Source: Dyadobacter sp. CY261
GTDB taxonomy: Bacteria > Bacteroidota > Bacteroidia > Cytophagales > Spirosomataceae
Direction: 5' to 3'
DNA: 64,000 nt
NCBI RefSeq assembly: GCF_021440085.1
Contig: NZ_JAKCPW010000002.1
Location: 592,716-656,715 of the forward strand
The translations under genes and the position numbers were made by a program. Below, piece after piece: positions 1 through 8,335 of this stretch. Each line of letters opens with the position of its first letter. Within the stretch, counting starts at the first letter, position 1. A model generated the notes under the pieces. That model was given only the letters and a program-made list of their open reading frames with translations. It did not search any database and was not told where the DNA came from.

Positions 1-1717
1 GGTTTTGCGTCAGGTTGGTATTCAGCAAGCGTTCCTGCTTGGGGATCGGATAAAGATAATCCCGGTTTTCGAGGAACTTCTTGGTAATATGGCCATTGAT
101 CACAATGTTGCCACCCTTCGCGCCATTTTCCAGCGATACGTCGCTGCCCAGTTTCAGGAGCTGCGCACCTTTGATGTCTGGTTTTGTGCCCTCGTAAATA
201 ACCACATCCATAGTTCCGTTACGATCGAGGTCGTACTGGCCCGGGCCTGGGAAATACATGCCTTTGAACTGTTTGGTCAGAGCCTGGCCTTCTTTCCAGC
301 GGATAATGTCGTCCCAGCGGAAAAAATTCTCCATGACGAGCTCAATGCGGCGCTCACGGCGGATTTCGAGGATCACGCCAAGGTTTTTGCCGCTGATCTG
401 CGTGTATTGTTCCGCCTGGTAGGGGTCCGGTTTGGCATTGGCCTGCGCCATATCGATGTTGGGCATGCCCACGCGTTCGCGGGTGAGTTTGGTGGAAATG
501 TCGAGATCGGCCTGGGTTAATGTACCTTTTTCGGCTTTTGCTTCGGCGTAATTCAATAATACTTCGGCATAGCGGAAGATCGGCATATCGGTAATGTCTT
601 TATTAAAAGTATCCCATTTCGGCGTTGAAACGAACTTGATCAGCTGGTAACCGGTAACGGTCGCACCGAATTCAGGCACCAATTGCGCGGTTTCGCCGAT
701 ACGCGTATAGCCCGGCGTGCGGATCGTCTGCGCCAGGCGCGGGTCGCGGTTTTGGACTTCATCGAAGAACTGCAACGTTTCGTAGCCTTTCTTGTCGGTA
801 AACCGGGAGCCGTCGGCCATGAGGTAGCTGTTCACAAGCCTTTTTTCCAGACCCGGACGGCCGTAAGATGCCGTCATCGTGTAGTAGTTCAGGTTGTGAT
901 AAACCTGCAATTCGTCACTGAAATCGCGGGCCAGGATCACTTCGTCGGGAATGGCATTATCGGACGAGAAAAGTTTCAGGTAGGCGGTGGAAGGCGTGGC
1001 TTTGTAAATGGTGTAACCGCTATTTTTCATCAAATCCTCCGAAGCCGAGACACAGGCGTCGAGGAACTTGTCGGCATCGGGAAGGTTGTATTCCGGGTGG
1101 TATTTGCGGAAAGTGCCTTCGAACAAACCAATGCGTGATTTTAATGCAAGCGCGGTATATTTCGTGATGGTAGTGACCTGACGGCTGGCGTCGAGATTGG
1201 CGATCGCGTAATCGATATCGGCCATGACCGAGTCCATCACAAGTGCACGCGGGTCGCGGGCCTTAGTGAGCAATTCCTGGTCTTCGAGCTCGATGGTGGT
1301 CGAGTACCAGGGCACATCACCGAAGCGTTTAACCATCCCAAAATAGAAATAGGCACGGAAGAAGCGGGCGAGGCCATTGTATTTCGCAACCGCTTTCTTG
1401 TCGGGGCATTTGCCTGAATTGGCGAGGAAATAGTTGATATTCCGCAAATTACCCCAGGCCCATCCGCCGCCGCTCGTAGGCACCACACGGGTTCCCTGCA
1501 ACTCGTCGCGCAAGCTGGTCTTGACCACATTGTCGATATCCTCATTGTACACATCCTCCGCCGTGGGCAATGCGTTGTAAAATGAGTTGGTATAAAGCAA
1601 AAGGTCGTTTTCGGTATTGAAGAACGTCTCCGGCGAGATCGCGTCTTGCGGGAGCTGGTCCAGATCGCAGGCCACCAGACCTATGGAAATGGCGATAATG
1701 CTAAGTATTTTTTTCAT
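1..1717 (-). CDS. susD: SusD/RagB-family glycan-binding outer-membrane lipoprotein (3' end cut by window edge)
   Basis: The reading frame opens with ATG at 1717 and stays open to the window edge (572 codons), so the stop is outside. The N-terminus MKKILSIIAISIGLVAC is a lipoprotein signal with the lipobox Cys at residue 17. Typical SusD segments follow: the LPQDAISPETFFNTENDLLLY region, a FRAYFYFGMVKRFGDVPW helix, and near the end RRERRIELVMENFFRWDDIIRWK. The last visible residues (NRDYLYPIPKQERLLNTNLTQN) are close to the usual SusD C-terminus, so only a few residues are missing. Known role of the family: surface lid that binds oligosaccharide over the SusC channel. It starts 6 nt after susC, as expected for a co-transcribed pair. 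Substrate cannot be read from the sequence; the nearby arabinose genes are only a hint. Confidence 0.95.
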   Translation of the reverse strand, partial: MKKILSIIAISIGLVACDLDQLPQDAISPETFFNTENDLLLYTNSFYNALPTAEDVYNEDIDNVVKTSLRDELQGTRVVPTSGGGWAWGNLRNINYFLANSGKCPDKKAVAKYNGLARFFRAYFYFGMVKRFGDVPWYSTTIELEDQELLTKARDPRALVMDSVMADIDYAIANLDASRQVTTITKYTALALKSRIGLFEGTFRKYHPEYNLPDADKFLDACVSASEDLMKNSGYTIYKATPSTAYLKLFSSDNAIPDEVILARDFSDELQVYHNLNYYTMTASYGRPGLEKRLVNSYLMADGSRFTDKKGYETLQFFDEVQNRDPRLAQTIRTPGYTRIGETAQLVPEFGATVTGYQLIKFVSTPKWDTFNKDITDMPIFRYAEVLLNYAEAKAEKGTLTQADLDISTKLTRERVGMPNIDMAQANAKPDPYQAEQYTQISGKNLGVILEIRRERRIELVMENFFRWDDIIRWKEGQALTKQFKGMYFPGPGQYDLDRNGTMDVVIYEGTKPDIKGAQLLKLGSDVSLENGAKGGNIVINGHITKKFLENRDYLYPIPKQERLLNTNLTQN

Positions 1718-1723
1718 CGGAGA

Positions 1724-4700
1724 TTAGAATGTGAGGTTAAGACCGGCTGAAATGGTTTTCGACAATGGATAAGTACGGCCATTGGTGCCATCACCGTCGA
1801 ATTGCTCGGGATCAATGTATTTCGAGCGGAGCGGCGTGTAGGTCAGCAGGTTTTCGCCGCTGACATAAATGCGCGCCCTTGGAATGCGGATCATCTTGCT
1901 GATGCGCTCCGGAACGGTGTAGCCGATCACGACGTTTTTCAGACGCAGGTAACCGATGTTCTGAATGTAGCGGTCATTGGTGGAACGAAGGTCGCCGCCG
2001 TCGTTGAGCGCTGTGTAGCCACGCAGTACAGGGAAATAGGCATCCCGGTTTTCCGGCGTCCAGATATCGTTGCCGAAATCTTTTGGAATGAACGAGTAGT
2101 ACGGACGTGAATAAGGTCCCCAGAACTTATCTGCATTATTACCCGGATACCAGTTCCTGCGAAGGATACCCTGCGCCAAAGCCGAAATGTCGAAGCCATT
2201 CCAGGATGCGCCGAGGTTGATACCATAACGGAAACGTACGCGGTTGTTACCGACTATCTTCATATCGCCCGGATCGGCGAGCGTGTTTGACCCGTTGTTG
2301 ATCTTACCGTCGCCATTCAGGTCAACAAACCGGAGGTCACCCGCTTGCAGTTTGCTCCATTCACCCGGCGCGCTCAGGCGTTGCTTGTTGACGAACGATT
2401 GATCGATCTTGAAAGCCTGCGCCTCTTCATCGCTCTGGAACATCCCGTCGATCGAGTAACCCCACATTTCACCGATCGTTTGACCTACATAAGGGCTTGA
2501 AAGTACTTTATTGGGGTTGTCGTATCTGGTGATTTTGGATTTTGAATCTGAAACAATGAAGGACACATTGTAAGTGAGCGGTTTGCCGGCCACTTTAAAC
2601 ATATCAGCCCAGGCAATAGACAATTCAAAGCCTTTGGTTTGCAAATCTCCCGCATTCTGAGTTGGTACCGTCGCGCCGTAAACCGACGGAAGTACTTGTC
2701 CGGGGATCAGCATGTCGGTGGTATTACGAATATAGCCGTCGAAGGAAAGGTTCAAGCGGTTTTTTAGCAATGTTGCATCGATACCGATGTTGGATGTCGT
2801 GGCCGATTCCCAGGTTAGGCCTGCTGAAATAGGAGCCGGATTGCTTACATATTGCAGTTTCTGGCCATTGGTGATCCAGGTCGACTGCGCCGTAGGCATC
2901 ATCGGAACGTAAGGATAGAAGCTGGCTGAACTTGGATTGTCGTTGAACTTCGGAGGCAGCTGATTGCCCAATGTTCCGTAAGAAGCACGTATTTTCAGGT
3001 TATTCACCACATTACGAACGGGTTCGAAGAAGTTCTCCTCGCTCAAACGCCACCCTGCAGACACCGATGGGAAGAAGCCATAGCGCTTGCCGCTCCCGAA
3101 GCGCGACGTACCGTCATAGCGGCCATTTACTTCGAGCAGGTATTTTCCTTGATAATCGTAATTCGCGCGGAAGAATGCGCCGAAAAGCTCGTATTGGTAT
3201 GCACCGCCGCTGATAAGCTGCTCGCCTGTACCAAGGCTCAGGTCGTTAAGCTCTTCCGAAAGCAGGTTCTTACGCGAGCCAGCCAGTACCTGGTGTTTTC
3301 TCGATTCGTAGTTAATACCCGCAGTAGCACTGAAAAAATGCTTTCCGAAGGTGTGGTTGAATGCAGAGAACACGTTTACGACATTCTGAGGGTCGAACCA
3401 GAAGGTCTTCTTCAACTGGTCGGTGTTATAGTTCGGAACGGTGGTGAGAATACCCGGCTGGATCGAATAGGTGGCCACGGCTGAGCGGTACCAGTCGTCG
3501 GTAATGTAGAACGAGTAGGAGTGGTTCGCCGTGAGGTTCCAGTTTTTGGCCAGGTTCATTTCCACGGTGTTAATGGTCGTGAGCTCGTGTACTTTCTGTT
3601 CGCCGCCTGCAACGCCTTTCAACAGGTTGGCAAACAAACCATCACCGATCGAGTAGTTGTTTTTCAAAGTATTGTAAGTAGGCGTACCGTCCGGGTTGCG
3701 CGGTGCGTAAATGGGCAACGCGTGGACGGTAATGGCTGCGAAGTTGGCATTGGCACCGCCTTCGAGACCCGGATATTTGTATTTCGAATCAAAATACTGG
3801 GTGTTGTTGCTCACTTTCAGCCAAGGCGTAAGCTGTGCATTGATCTTGCTGCGCAGCGTGTAGGAAGTGAATTTGTCGGTGTTGATCCGCATGATCCCAT
3901 CCTTCTCATACACCGAGCCCGACAGGAAGTAGTTGATCTTGTCTGTTCCACCCGAGAGGTTCAGGTTATGCTGGCGCGATGGCTGACTCATATTGAAGAT
4001 CGTATTCCACCAGTCGTAGTTACCATAATAATTGTAAATGTCCTTGCCATTCACATTCTTCACCACTACCCACGGGCGGGCCGGATTTTCGGTTTTGTCA
4101 TAGCGGCGCGCCTCGATTTCCTTGTAATCTTCCTCCGAATAGCGGGTGTAGCTGTTACCCGTCGCGCGGACGAATGCTTCATCATTAATCTTCACATAAT
4201 CATAACCATTGGTCATGAAATCGGTGTTGATCGTGGGTTTCGACCAGCCGAAGTTGTTGGTGTAAGAAATGGTGGTCTTACCGTTTTTCGCCGTTTTAGT
4301 AGTAACCAAAATTACTCCGAATGCCCCGCGGGCACCGTAAATTGCGGAAGCCGCGGCATCTTTCAATACCGATACCGACTCCACGTCACCGGGGTTGATG
4401 CGGTTGATATCGCCGGGGATACCATCGATCAATACCAGCGGTGCTCCACCGTTCACGGATGTTTCCCCACGCACGTTCAATGAACCTCCTTTACCAGGCT
4501 GACCTGTGCTGAACGAAATGTTCAGGTTGGGCACCATGCCTTGCAGGATCTGCGACATATTGTTCAATGGCCTGTTTTCGAGGTCTTTGGATTGTACCTG
4601 CGAAACCGCCCCGGTAAGGTTCACGCGTTTTTGCGTTCCATAACCCACCACAACCAGTTCCGACAATGCTTTGTTGTCGGCTTGCAGCGTCACATTGATT

Positions 4701-5335
4701 TCGGTACGGTTGCCTACCACGATTTCTTGCGAAACATACCCCACAAAGCTGAAAACCAGCGCCGATTCTACATTAGGGACGGTAAGCTCGAACTTTCCGT
4801 CACCATCGGTAGTCGTTCCCTGTGAGGTGCCTTTCACGACAATGCTCACTCCCGGTAGCGTACCCTGCCCGTCCGACGACGAAACAGTCCCGCGTACCTG
4901 TATCTCGGTAGGCAGTACATATTGGTGTAGTTTTTCTTCCAGCTCTGGGATCACCGATTCCTCCCGGCTTACGCGCGTCTTCGCGAGTACGATCTGATTA
5001 TTGATCAGCTTATAATTGATCCCGCGAGGCGCCAGCAACTGGTCCAACACCCTGGACAGTTTCTGGTTTTTAACATCGATGGTCACATTTTCCTTCACGG
5101 AAACCCTGCTGCTATACACAAAGCGGGTGTTGGCACGGGCCTGGATCTCATTCAGGGCCTGTTTGAGCGAAACATTGCGGAGTGTGAGCGTCATGTCTCT
5201 GCTTAGCACAGACTGGGCCGCGGTTTCCTTCGCATAACTGCCGACTGCGAGCGAGACGGCAAGAATCCATTGAAGCAGTCCAATGCGCATAATTTTTCGC
5301 CAGTCGACCGGCTTGTTACGTACTGTTTTTTGCAT
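1724..5335 (-). CDS. susC: SusC/RagA-family TonB-dependent outer-membrane transporter with STN signalling domain
   Basis: Nutrient importer of the outer membrane, powered by TonB. I start it at MQKTVRNKPVDW (5335, 1203 aa) because the signal peptide (LLQWILAVSLAVGSYAKETAAQ) follows; an in-frame ATG 14 codons upstream gives an unlikely leader. Domain order: STN domain about residues 45-122, carboxypeptidase-regulatory-like domain about 145-225 (LPGVSIVVKGTSQGTTTDGDG), plug about 225-350 with VVVGYGTQKRVNLTGAV and VLKDAAASAIYGARGAFGVI, then a long beta-barrel ending in an aromatic residue (SAGLNLTF). The STN domain is the part known to talk to FecR-type anti-sigma factors, matching the fecR and sigma genes directly upstream on the same strand. 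susD follows after 6 nt. Confidence 0.96.
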   Translation of the reverse strand: MQKTVRNKPVDWRKIMRIGLLQWILAVSLAVGSYAKETAAQSVLSRDMTLTLRNVSLKQALNEIQARANTRFVYSSRVSVKENVTIDVKNQKLSRVLDQLLAPRGINYKLINNQIVLAKTRVSREESVIPELEEKLHQYVLPTEIQVRGTVSSSDGQGTLPGVSIVVKGTSQGTTTDGDGKFELTVPNVESALVFSFVGYVSQEIVVGNRTEINVTLQADNKALSELVVVGYGTQKRVNLTGAVSQVQSKDLENRPLNNMSQILQGMVPNLNISFSTGQPGKGGSLNVRGETSVNGGAPLVLIDGIPGDINRINPGDVESVSVLKDAAASAIYGARGAFGVILVTTKTAKNGKTTISYTNNFGWSKPTINTDFMTNGYDYVKINDEAFVRATGNSYTRYSEEDYKEIEARRYDKTENPARPWVVVKNVNGKDIYNYYGNYDWWNTIFNMSQPSRQHNLNLSGGTDKINYFLSGSVYEKDGIMRINTDKFTSYTLRSKINAQLTPWLKVSNNTQYFDSKYKYPGLEGGANANFAAITVHALPIYAPRNPDGTPTYNTLKNNYSIGDGLFANLLKGVAGGEQKVHELTTINTVEMNLAKNWNLTANHSYSFYITDDWYRSAVATYSIQPGILTTVPNYNTDQLKKTFWFDPQNVVNVFSAFNHTFGKHFFSATAGINYESRKHQVLAGSRKNLLSEELNDLSLGTGEQLISGGAYQYELFGAFFRANYDYQGKYLLEVNGRYDGTSRFGSGKRYGFFPSVSAGWRLSEENFFEPVRNVVNNLKIRASYGTLGNQLPPKFNDNPSSASFYPYVPMMPTAQSTWITNGQKLQYVSNPAPISAGLTWESATTSNIGIDATLLKNRLNLSFDGYIRNTTDMLIPGQVLPSVYGATVPTQNAGDLQTKGFELSIAWADMFKVAGKPLTYNVSFIVSDSKSKITRYDNPNKVLSSPYVGQTIGEMWGYSIDGMFQSDEEAQAFKIDQSFVNKQRLSAPGEWSKLQAGDLRFVDLNGDGKINNGSNTLADPGDMKIVGNNRVRFRYGINLGASWNGFDISALAQGILRRNWYPGNNADKFWGPYSRPYYSFIPKDFGNDIWTPENRDAYFPVLRGYTALNDGGDLRSTNDRYIQNIGYLRLKNVVIGYTVPERISKMIRIPRARIYVSGENLLTYTPLRSKYIDPEQFDGDGTNGRTYPLSKTISAGLNLTF

Positions 5336-5388
5336 AATTTTGATTGTCTGATGGTTAGGCACTGTTGGATAAAACATCCTTTTGAAAC

Positions 5389-5491
5389 GGTGGTACGAAG
5401 AAAAAGGATGACATTTCGGGCCGGGTAGTGGTGGTACACTTCCGGCCCTTTTTACGGTGGTACGGACGGGTTCATAAGTTCATGGGTGGTA
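5389..5491 (-). promoter_or_regulatory. Fourfold GGTGGTA repeat between fecR and susC
   Basis: The 8-mer GGTGGTAC occurs at 5389-5396, 5430-5437 and 5456-5463 (plus-strand reading), and GGTGGTA again at 5485-5491, all upstream of the susC start (5335) and after the fecR stop (5499). Two copies share the longer string ACGGTGGTACG. The second copy sits in the loop of a 7-bp inverted repeat GGGCCGG/CCGGCCC (5418-5424 and 5442-5448). Such regular repetition suggests an operator or a folded 5' leader of susC; no regulator is known to me for it. Confidence 0.4.
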
Positions 5492-5498
5492 TAAGGGA

Positions 5499-6524
5499 TT
5501 ATTCACATGGTTCGCCGCTAATTGTGATGTTATTGTTTGAAATAGTGTAAGTTACATCCAGTGAAGTGCAAAGGATTTCTAAAATGTTCGGAAAGCTTTG
5601 CGACTCGAAATTGGCCGTCAGACCGCATTTGGCGAGGCCTGGGTTAGCTAGGGTGAGCGATACATTGAAGCGTTTTTCGAGTTGTTCGATCACCTTGTTC
5701 AATGGCGTTTCCTCAAACACAATGGTAACCGGTTCGTAGAGCTCCTTTTTGGACTGAGGTGGCAATGTTTTGTAGGTCAACCGCTTGGAATCCAGTTCGA
5801 ATAATGCCTGTTGCTGCGGTTTAAGGATCACTTCCTGCTTATTGAGCTTTTCATTAAACGCAGTCACCTGCACGCTGCCGGTAACCACATCCACCTGGAA
5901 TTTTTTCTGGCTTTCGATCGCCTTTACATTGAAACTGGTTCCCAGCACGCGGATGACCATATCGCCGCTTTTGATATTGAATGGGCGTGTCTTGTCCTTC
6001 TTCACATCAAAAAAACCTTCGCCGGAAAACACCACGAACCGCTTGTTGTTGGCAAATGCGGCGCGATACATAATTTCGGCTTTCGGATGCATGGTCACGA
6101 CGCTGCCATCGGGAAGCTCGTGCCGGACGATCTGCGTGCCGGTGTTTTTGAAAGTGGTTACGGGTAATGCCTTCGACGGATCTGGTTTCTGCCCTTTGAC
6201 GGTAACCTCTGGTAGTTTCACTGTTTTCAGATTGCCGGCGAGGTAAATACCCAGCGCAACGAGCACAGAGGCCGCTATTCCCGCGAGCCAGTGCCAGGGT
6301 AGCCTGCGTACCGGCCGCTCATCCGCCATGTTCAGTTCCCGGCGGATATTCCCGAATGTCTCTTGCCTTACTTCGTCCAGCTCTACATCGGGCAGATGAT
6401 CGAGATAGCGCGGCTCGCCTTTGAGCGACGCGTACCAGTTTTCGACAAGTTCTTTCTCCGCATCGGTGCATTCACCAGACAGGTATTTTTCGAGTAATGC
6501 GGGCGGAATACCGTTTGGCTTCAT
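5499..6524 (-). CDS. fecR: FecR-family anti-sigma factor
   Basis: Inner-membrane anti-sigma factor that should hold the neighbouring ECF sigma factor until the SusC receptor is occupied. 341 aa: a cytoplasmic N-terminal part (about 1-75), one transmembrane helix (about 77-97, WHWLAGIAASVLVALGIYLAG), a periplasmic FecR domain (LPDGSVVTMHPKAEIMY through VIRVLGTSFNVKA and VVTGSVQVTA) and a C-terminal DUF4974-type domain from about 268 (VTIVFEETPLNKVIEQLEKRF) that resembles the STN fold. Gene order sigma-fecR-susC-susD on one strand is the classical arrangement of such loci in Bacteroidota. Confidence 0.95.
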   Translation of the reverse strand: MKPNGIPPALLEKYLSGECTDAEKELVENWYASLKGEPRYLDHLPDVELDEVRQETFGNIRRELNMADERPVRRLPWHWLAGIAASVLVALGIYLAGNLKTVKLPEVTVKGQKPDPSKALPVTTFKNTGTQIVRHELPDGSVVTMHPKAEIMYRAAFANNKRFVVFSGEGFFDVKKDKTRPFNIKSGDMVIRVLGTSFNVKAIESQKKFQVDVVTGSVQVTAFNEKLNKQEVILKPQQQALFELDSKRLTYKTLPPQSKKELYEPVTIVFEETPLNKVIEQLEKRFNVSLTLANPGLAKCGLTANFESQSFPNILEILCTSLDVTYTISNNNITISGEPCE

Positions 6525-6595
6525 GAGATCGGGGATGTTATCAACCCAGAAGTCGCACGTCGGAAGGGTAACCCTTAGTCGTTTTTGAAAAAAAA

Positions 6596-7183
6596 TTAAA
6601 AGAGGGGAAAAAGGAGCAGGGCGCAGATCATATGCTCTTTCAAATGCGCTTTAAGAATACGCAATGCCTTGGTAATGTGCTGCTCGACGGTCTTTTCGGA
6701 AATGCCGAGCTGTTCACCGATTTGTTTGTTAGAAAATCCCTTGCGGCTCAGCACAAAAACGTCGTGGCATTTGGAAGAAAGCAAATGCAGGCCCTCCTCG
6801 TAGCGGTTTTGCAGATCGGAGGCGAGGGTTGGCTGGTCCGCAGCGTCGCTACTGTCGCTACGATGGATCTCCCATTGCCCGTAATGGTGCTGGCGGGTGT
6901 ATTCTTTACGGAAGAAAGAGATAATGAGCCGTTTGGCAATTGTAAAAAGAAATGGCCGGCCACATTCGACATGGTTTTGGCGGCGGTTTTGCCATACATT
7001 CACAAAGAGTTCCTGGACGATCTCCTGCGCGGTGAACCGGTCGTTGACCTTCGAGTAGGCGTAGTTGAACAGCGTTTTGAAATAGCGATTGTACAACTCC
7101 GCAAAGGCCAGCTCATCGTCCTGTTCGCTGATCAGCGCAAGGATATTTTCATCGGAACAGGTTGCGTAAAAGTTGTTCATCAT
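6596..7183 (-). CDS. ECF RNA polymerase sigma-70 factor
   Basis: 195-aa sigma factor of the Bacteroidota expansion group. Region 2 is seen at about residues 25-95 (ELYNRYFKTLFNYAYSKVND, AQEIVQELFVNVWQNR) and region 4 at about 130-185, with the helix-turn-helix KGFSNKQIGEQLGISEKTVEQH. The hydrophobic tail (MICALLLFPLF) is a common feature of this subfamily. It lies 71 bp upstream of fecR on the same strand and most likely drives susC/susD expression when FecR releases it. Confidence 0.95.
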   Translation of the reverse strand: MMNNFYATCSDENILALISEQDDELAFAELYNRYFKTLFNYAYSKVNDRFTAQEIVQELFVNVWQNRRQNHVECGRPFLFTIAKRLIISFFRKEYTRQHHYGQWEIHRSDSSDAADQPTLASDLQNRYEEGLHLLSSKCHDVFVLSRKGFSNKQIGEQLGISEKTVEQHITKALRILKAHLKEHMICALLLFPLF

Positions 7184-7395
7184 GAAGATAGCCTTTTAAT
7201 AATCTGATTATTTTCGCTGAGGAGCGGTACAAAATTCGTACTTAAATTTGTGACTTGACTCTTTAAACTGATTAAGTAATCTCATTCTTTTTTTTACTTT
7301 GTTAACATAAATTTAACATTTTCCGGGAAGTGCCGGAGAAATGTTTTATAACCAGAAGTTAAGTGAATTGGAAGGATGACACGACGCCACAATAA

Positions 7396-8100
7396 ATGAA
7401 CAACTATCCTCAGGCCGCGCGGATCCTCGTGGCCATCGACTGCATTATTTTCGGCTTTGATGGCAAGGACATCAAACTGTTGCTTATCAAAAGGAATTTC
7501 GACCCTGAAAAAGGCAAATGGTCACTCATGGGCGGCTTTCTGGATGCCAACGAGGACTTGAATGACGGTGCGGTCCGCATTTTGAACAATCTCACTGGCC
7601 TGAAAGACATTTATGTCGAGCAACTCGAAACGTTTGGCAAAGCCGGCCGCGACCCAGGCGAACGGACAGTTTCCGTCGTTTTCTTCGCATTGATTAAAAT
7701 TGATGACCACGATTCCGAAGCTGTAAAAAGCCATAACGCATCCTGGATCACACTCGATTCGCGTCCCAAGCTCATATTCGACCACGAGCAAATGGTACTG
7801 CGGGCCATCGAACACCTCAAATACAACGCCGCCCTGCACCCGATCGGCTTCGAGCTCGTACCCGAACGCTTCACCATCCCGCAGCTCCAAAAGCTTTATG
7901 AAGCCATTTATAATATTCCTATCGATAGAAGGAATTTCAGCCGCAAACTGCTTTCCACTGGCCTTTTAATCGATACGGGTTATAAGAATAATAATAGTAC
8001 TACGAAAAAGGCAACGCTCTACAAGCTGGACGCCGAGCGTTATAAAGCAAAATTCCATTCATTCTGGAATTTCATGCCGGATTCGATGAAGAGTCAATGA
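7396..8100 (+). CDS. araR: AraR-type Nudix-domain transcriptional regulator of arabinose use
   Basis: 234 aa with an N-terminal Nudix fold (about 8-135) and a C-terminal winged helix (about 150-225: RFTIPQLQKLYEAIYN, DRRNFSRKLLSTGLLIDTG). The Nudix box is G-x5-E-x7-R but the catalytic REUxEE has become RILNNL, so both metal-binding glutamates are gone and hydrolysis is unlikely. This is the layout of the NrtR-family AraR described in Bacteroides thetaiotaomicron, where the Nudix fold senses L-arabinose and the wHTH binds DNA. It sits directly before araBAD on the same strand, which fits. The start at 7396 leaves a few residues (MNNYPQAA) before the fold begins. Confidence 0.88.
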   Translation: MNNYPQAARILVAIDCIIFGFDGKDIKLLLIKRNFDPEKGKWSLMGGFLDANEDLNDGAVRILNNLTGLKDIYVEQLETFGKAGRDPGERTVSVVFFALIKIDDHDSEAVKSHNASWITLDSRPKLIFDHEQMVLRAIEHLKYNAALHPIGFELVPERFTIPQLQKLYEAIYNIPIDRRNFSRKLLSTGLLIDTGYKNNNSTTKKATLYKLDAERYKAKFHSFWNFMPDSMKSQ

Positions 8101-8118
8101 GTCAAGGAGTGAATGAGT

Positions 8119-8193
8119 GAATGAGTGAATGAGACGAACTTTTCCTTCCTCCTTCGTTCCTCTCCTCCCCGAGCTCTGCTCATTCACTCATTC
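8119..8193. repeat. Inverted octamer-repeat array after araR (GAGTGAAT / ATTCACTC)
   Basis: Immediately after the araR stop come tandem variants of an 8-bp unit (gagtcaat, gagtgaat), and about 45 bp later their reverse complement. A 15-bp perfect inverted repeat, GAATGAGTGAATGAG at 8119-8133 and CTCATTCACTCATTC at 8179-8193, could form a long hairpin. More attcaatc-like copies run to about 8223. Related GAGTCAAT arrays lie after the M28 peptidase (25988) and near 44850. Possibly a transcription terminator or a mobile intergenic repeat. Confidence 0.6.
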
Positions 8194-8254
8194 GAAATTC
8201 AGTCATTCAATCATTCAATCAGTCAAAATTAAATTGTGTCATTTCAACACTAAA

Positions 8255-8276
8255 AACAAATTTATTTATATTTGTT
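8255..8276 (+). promoter_or_regulatory. Candidate araBAD promoter and AraR operator
   Basis: The palindrome AACAAAT-N8-ATTTGTT (8255-8261 and 8270-8276) overlaps TATATTTG (8267-8274), which matches the Bacteroidota -7 element TAnnTTTG. It is 60 bp before the araB start. A symmetrical site covering the promoter is what an AraR repressor would need. No clear -33 element was seen at the right spacing. Confidence 0.5.
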
Positions 8277-8335
8277 AGGTGATAAGTTAAATAAATGCGT
8301 CAAATTGGTCTGAGGACATCCTAAACCGATATTTT

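Noticed and set aside
3521..4483. 320-codon plus-strand open frame
   Set aside because: Antisense shadow of susC; composition is what the reverse strand of a barrel gene gives.
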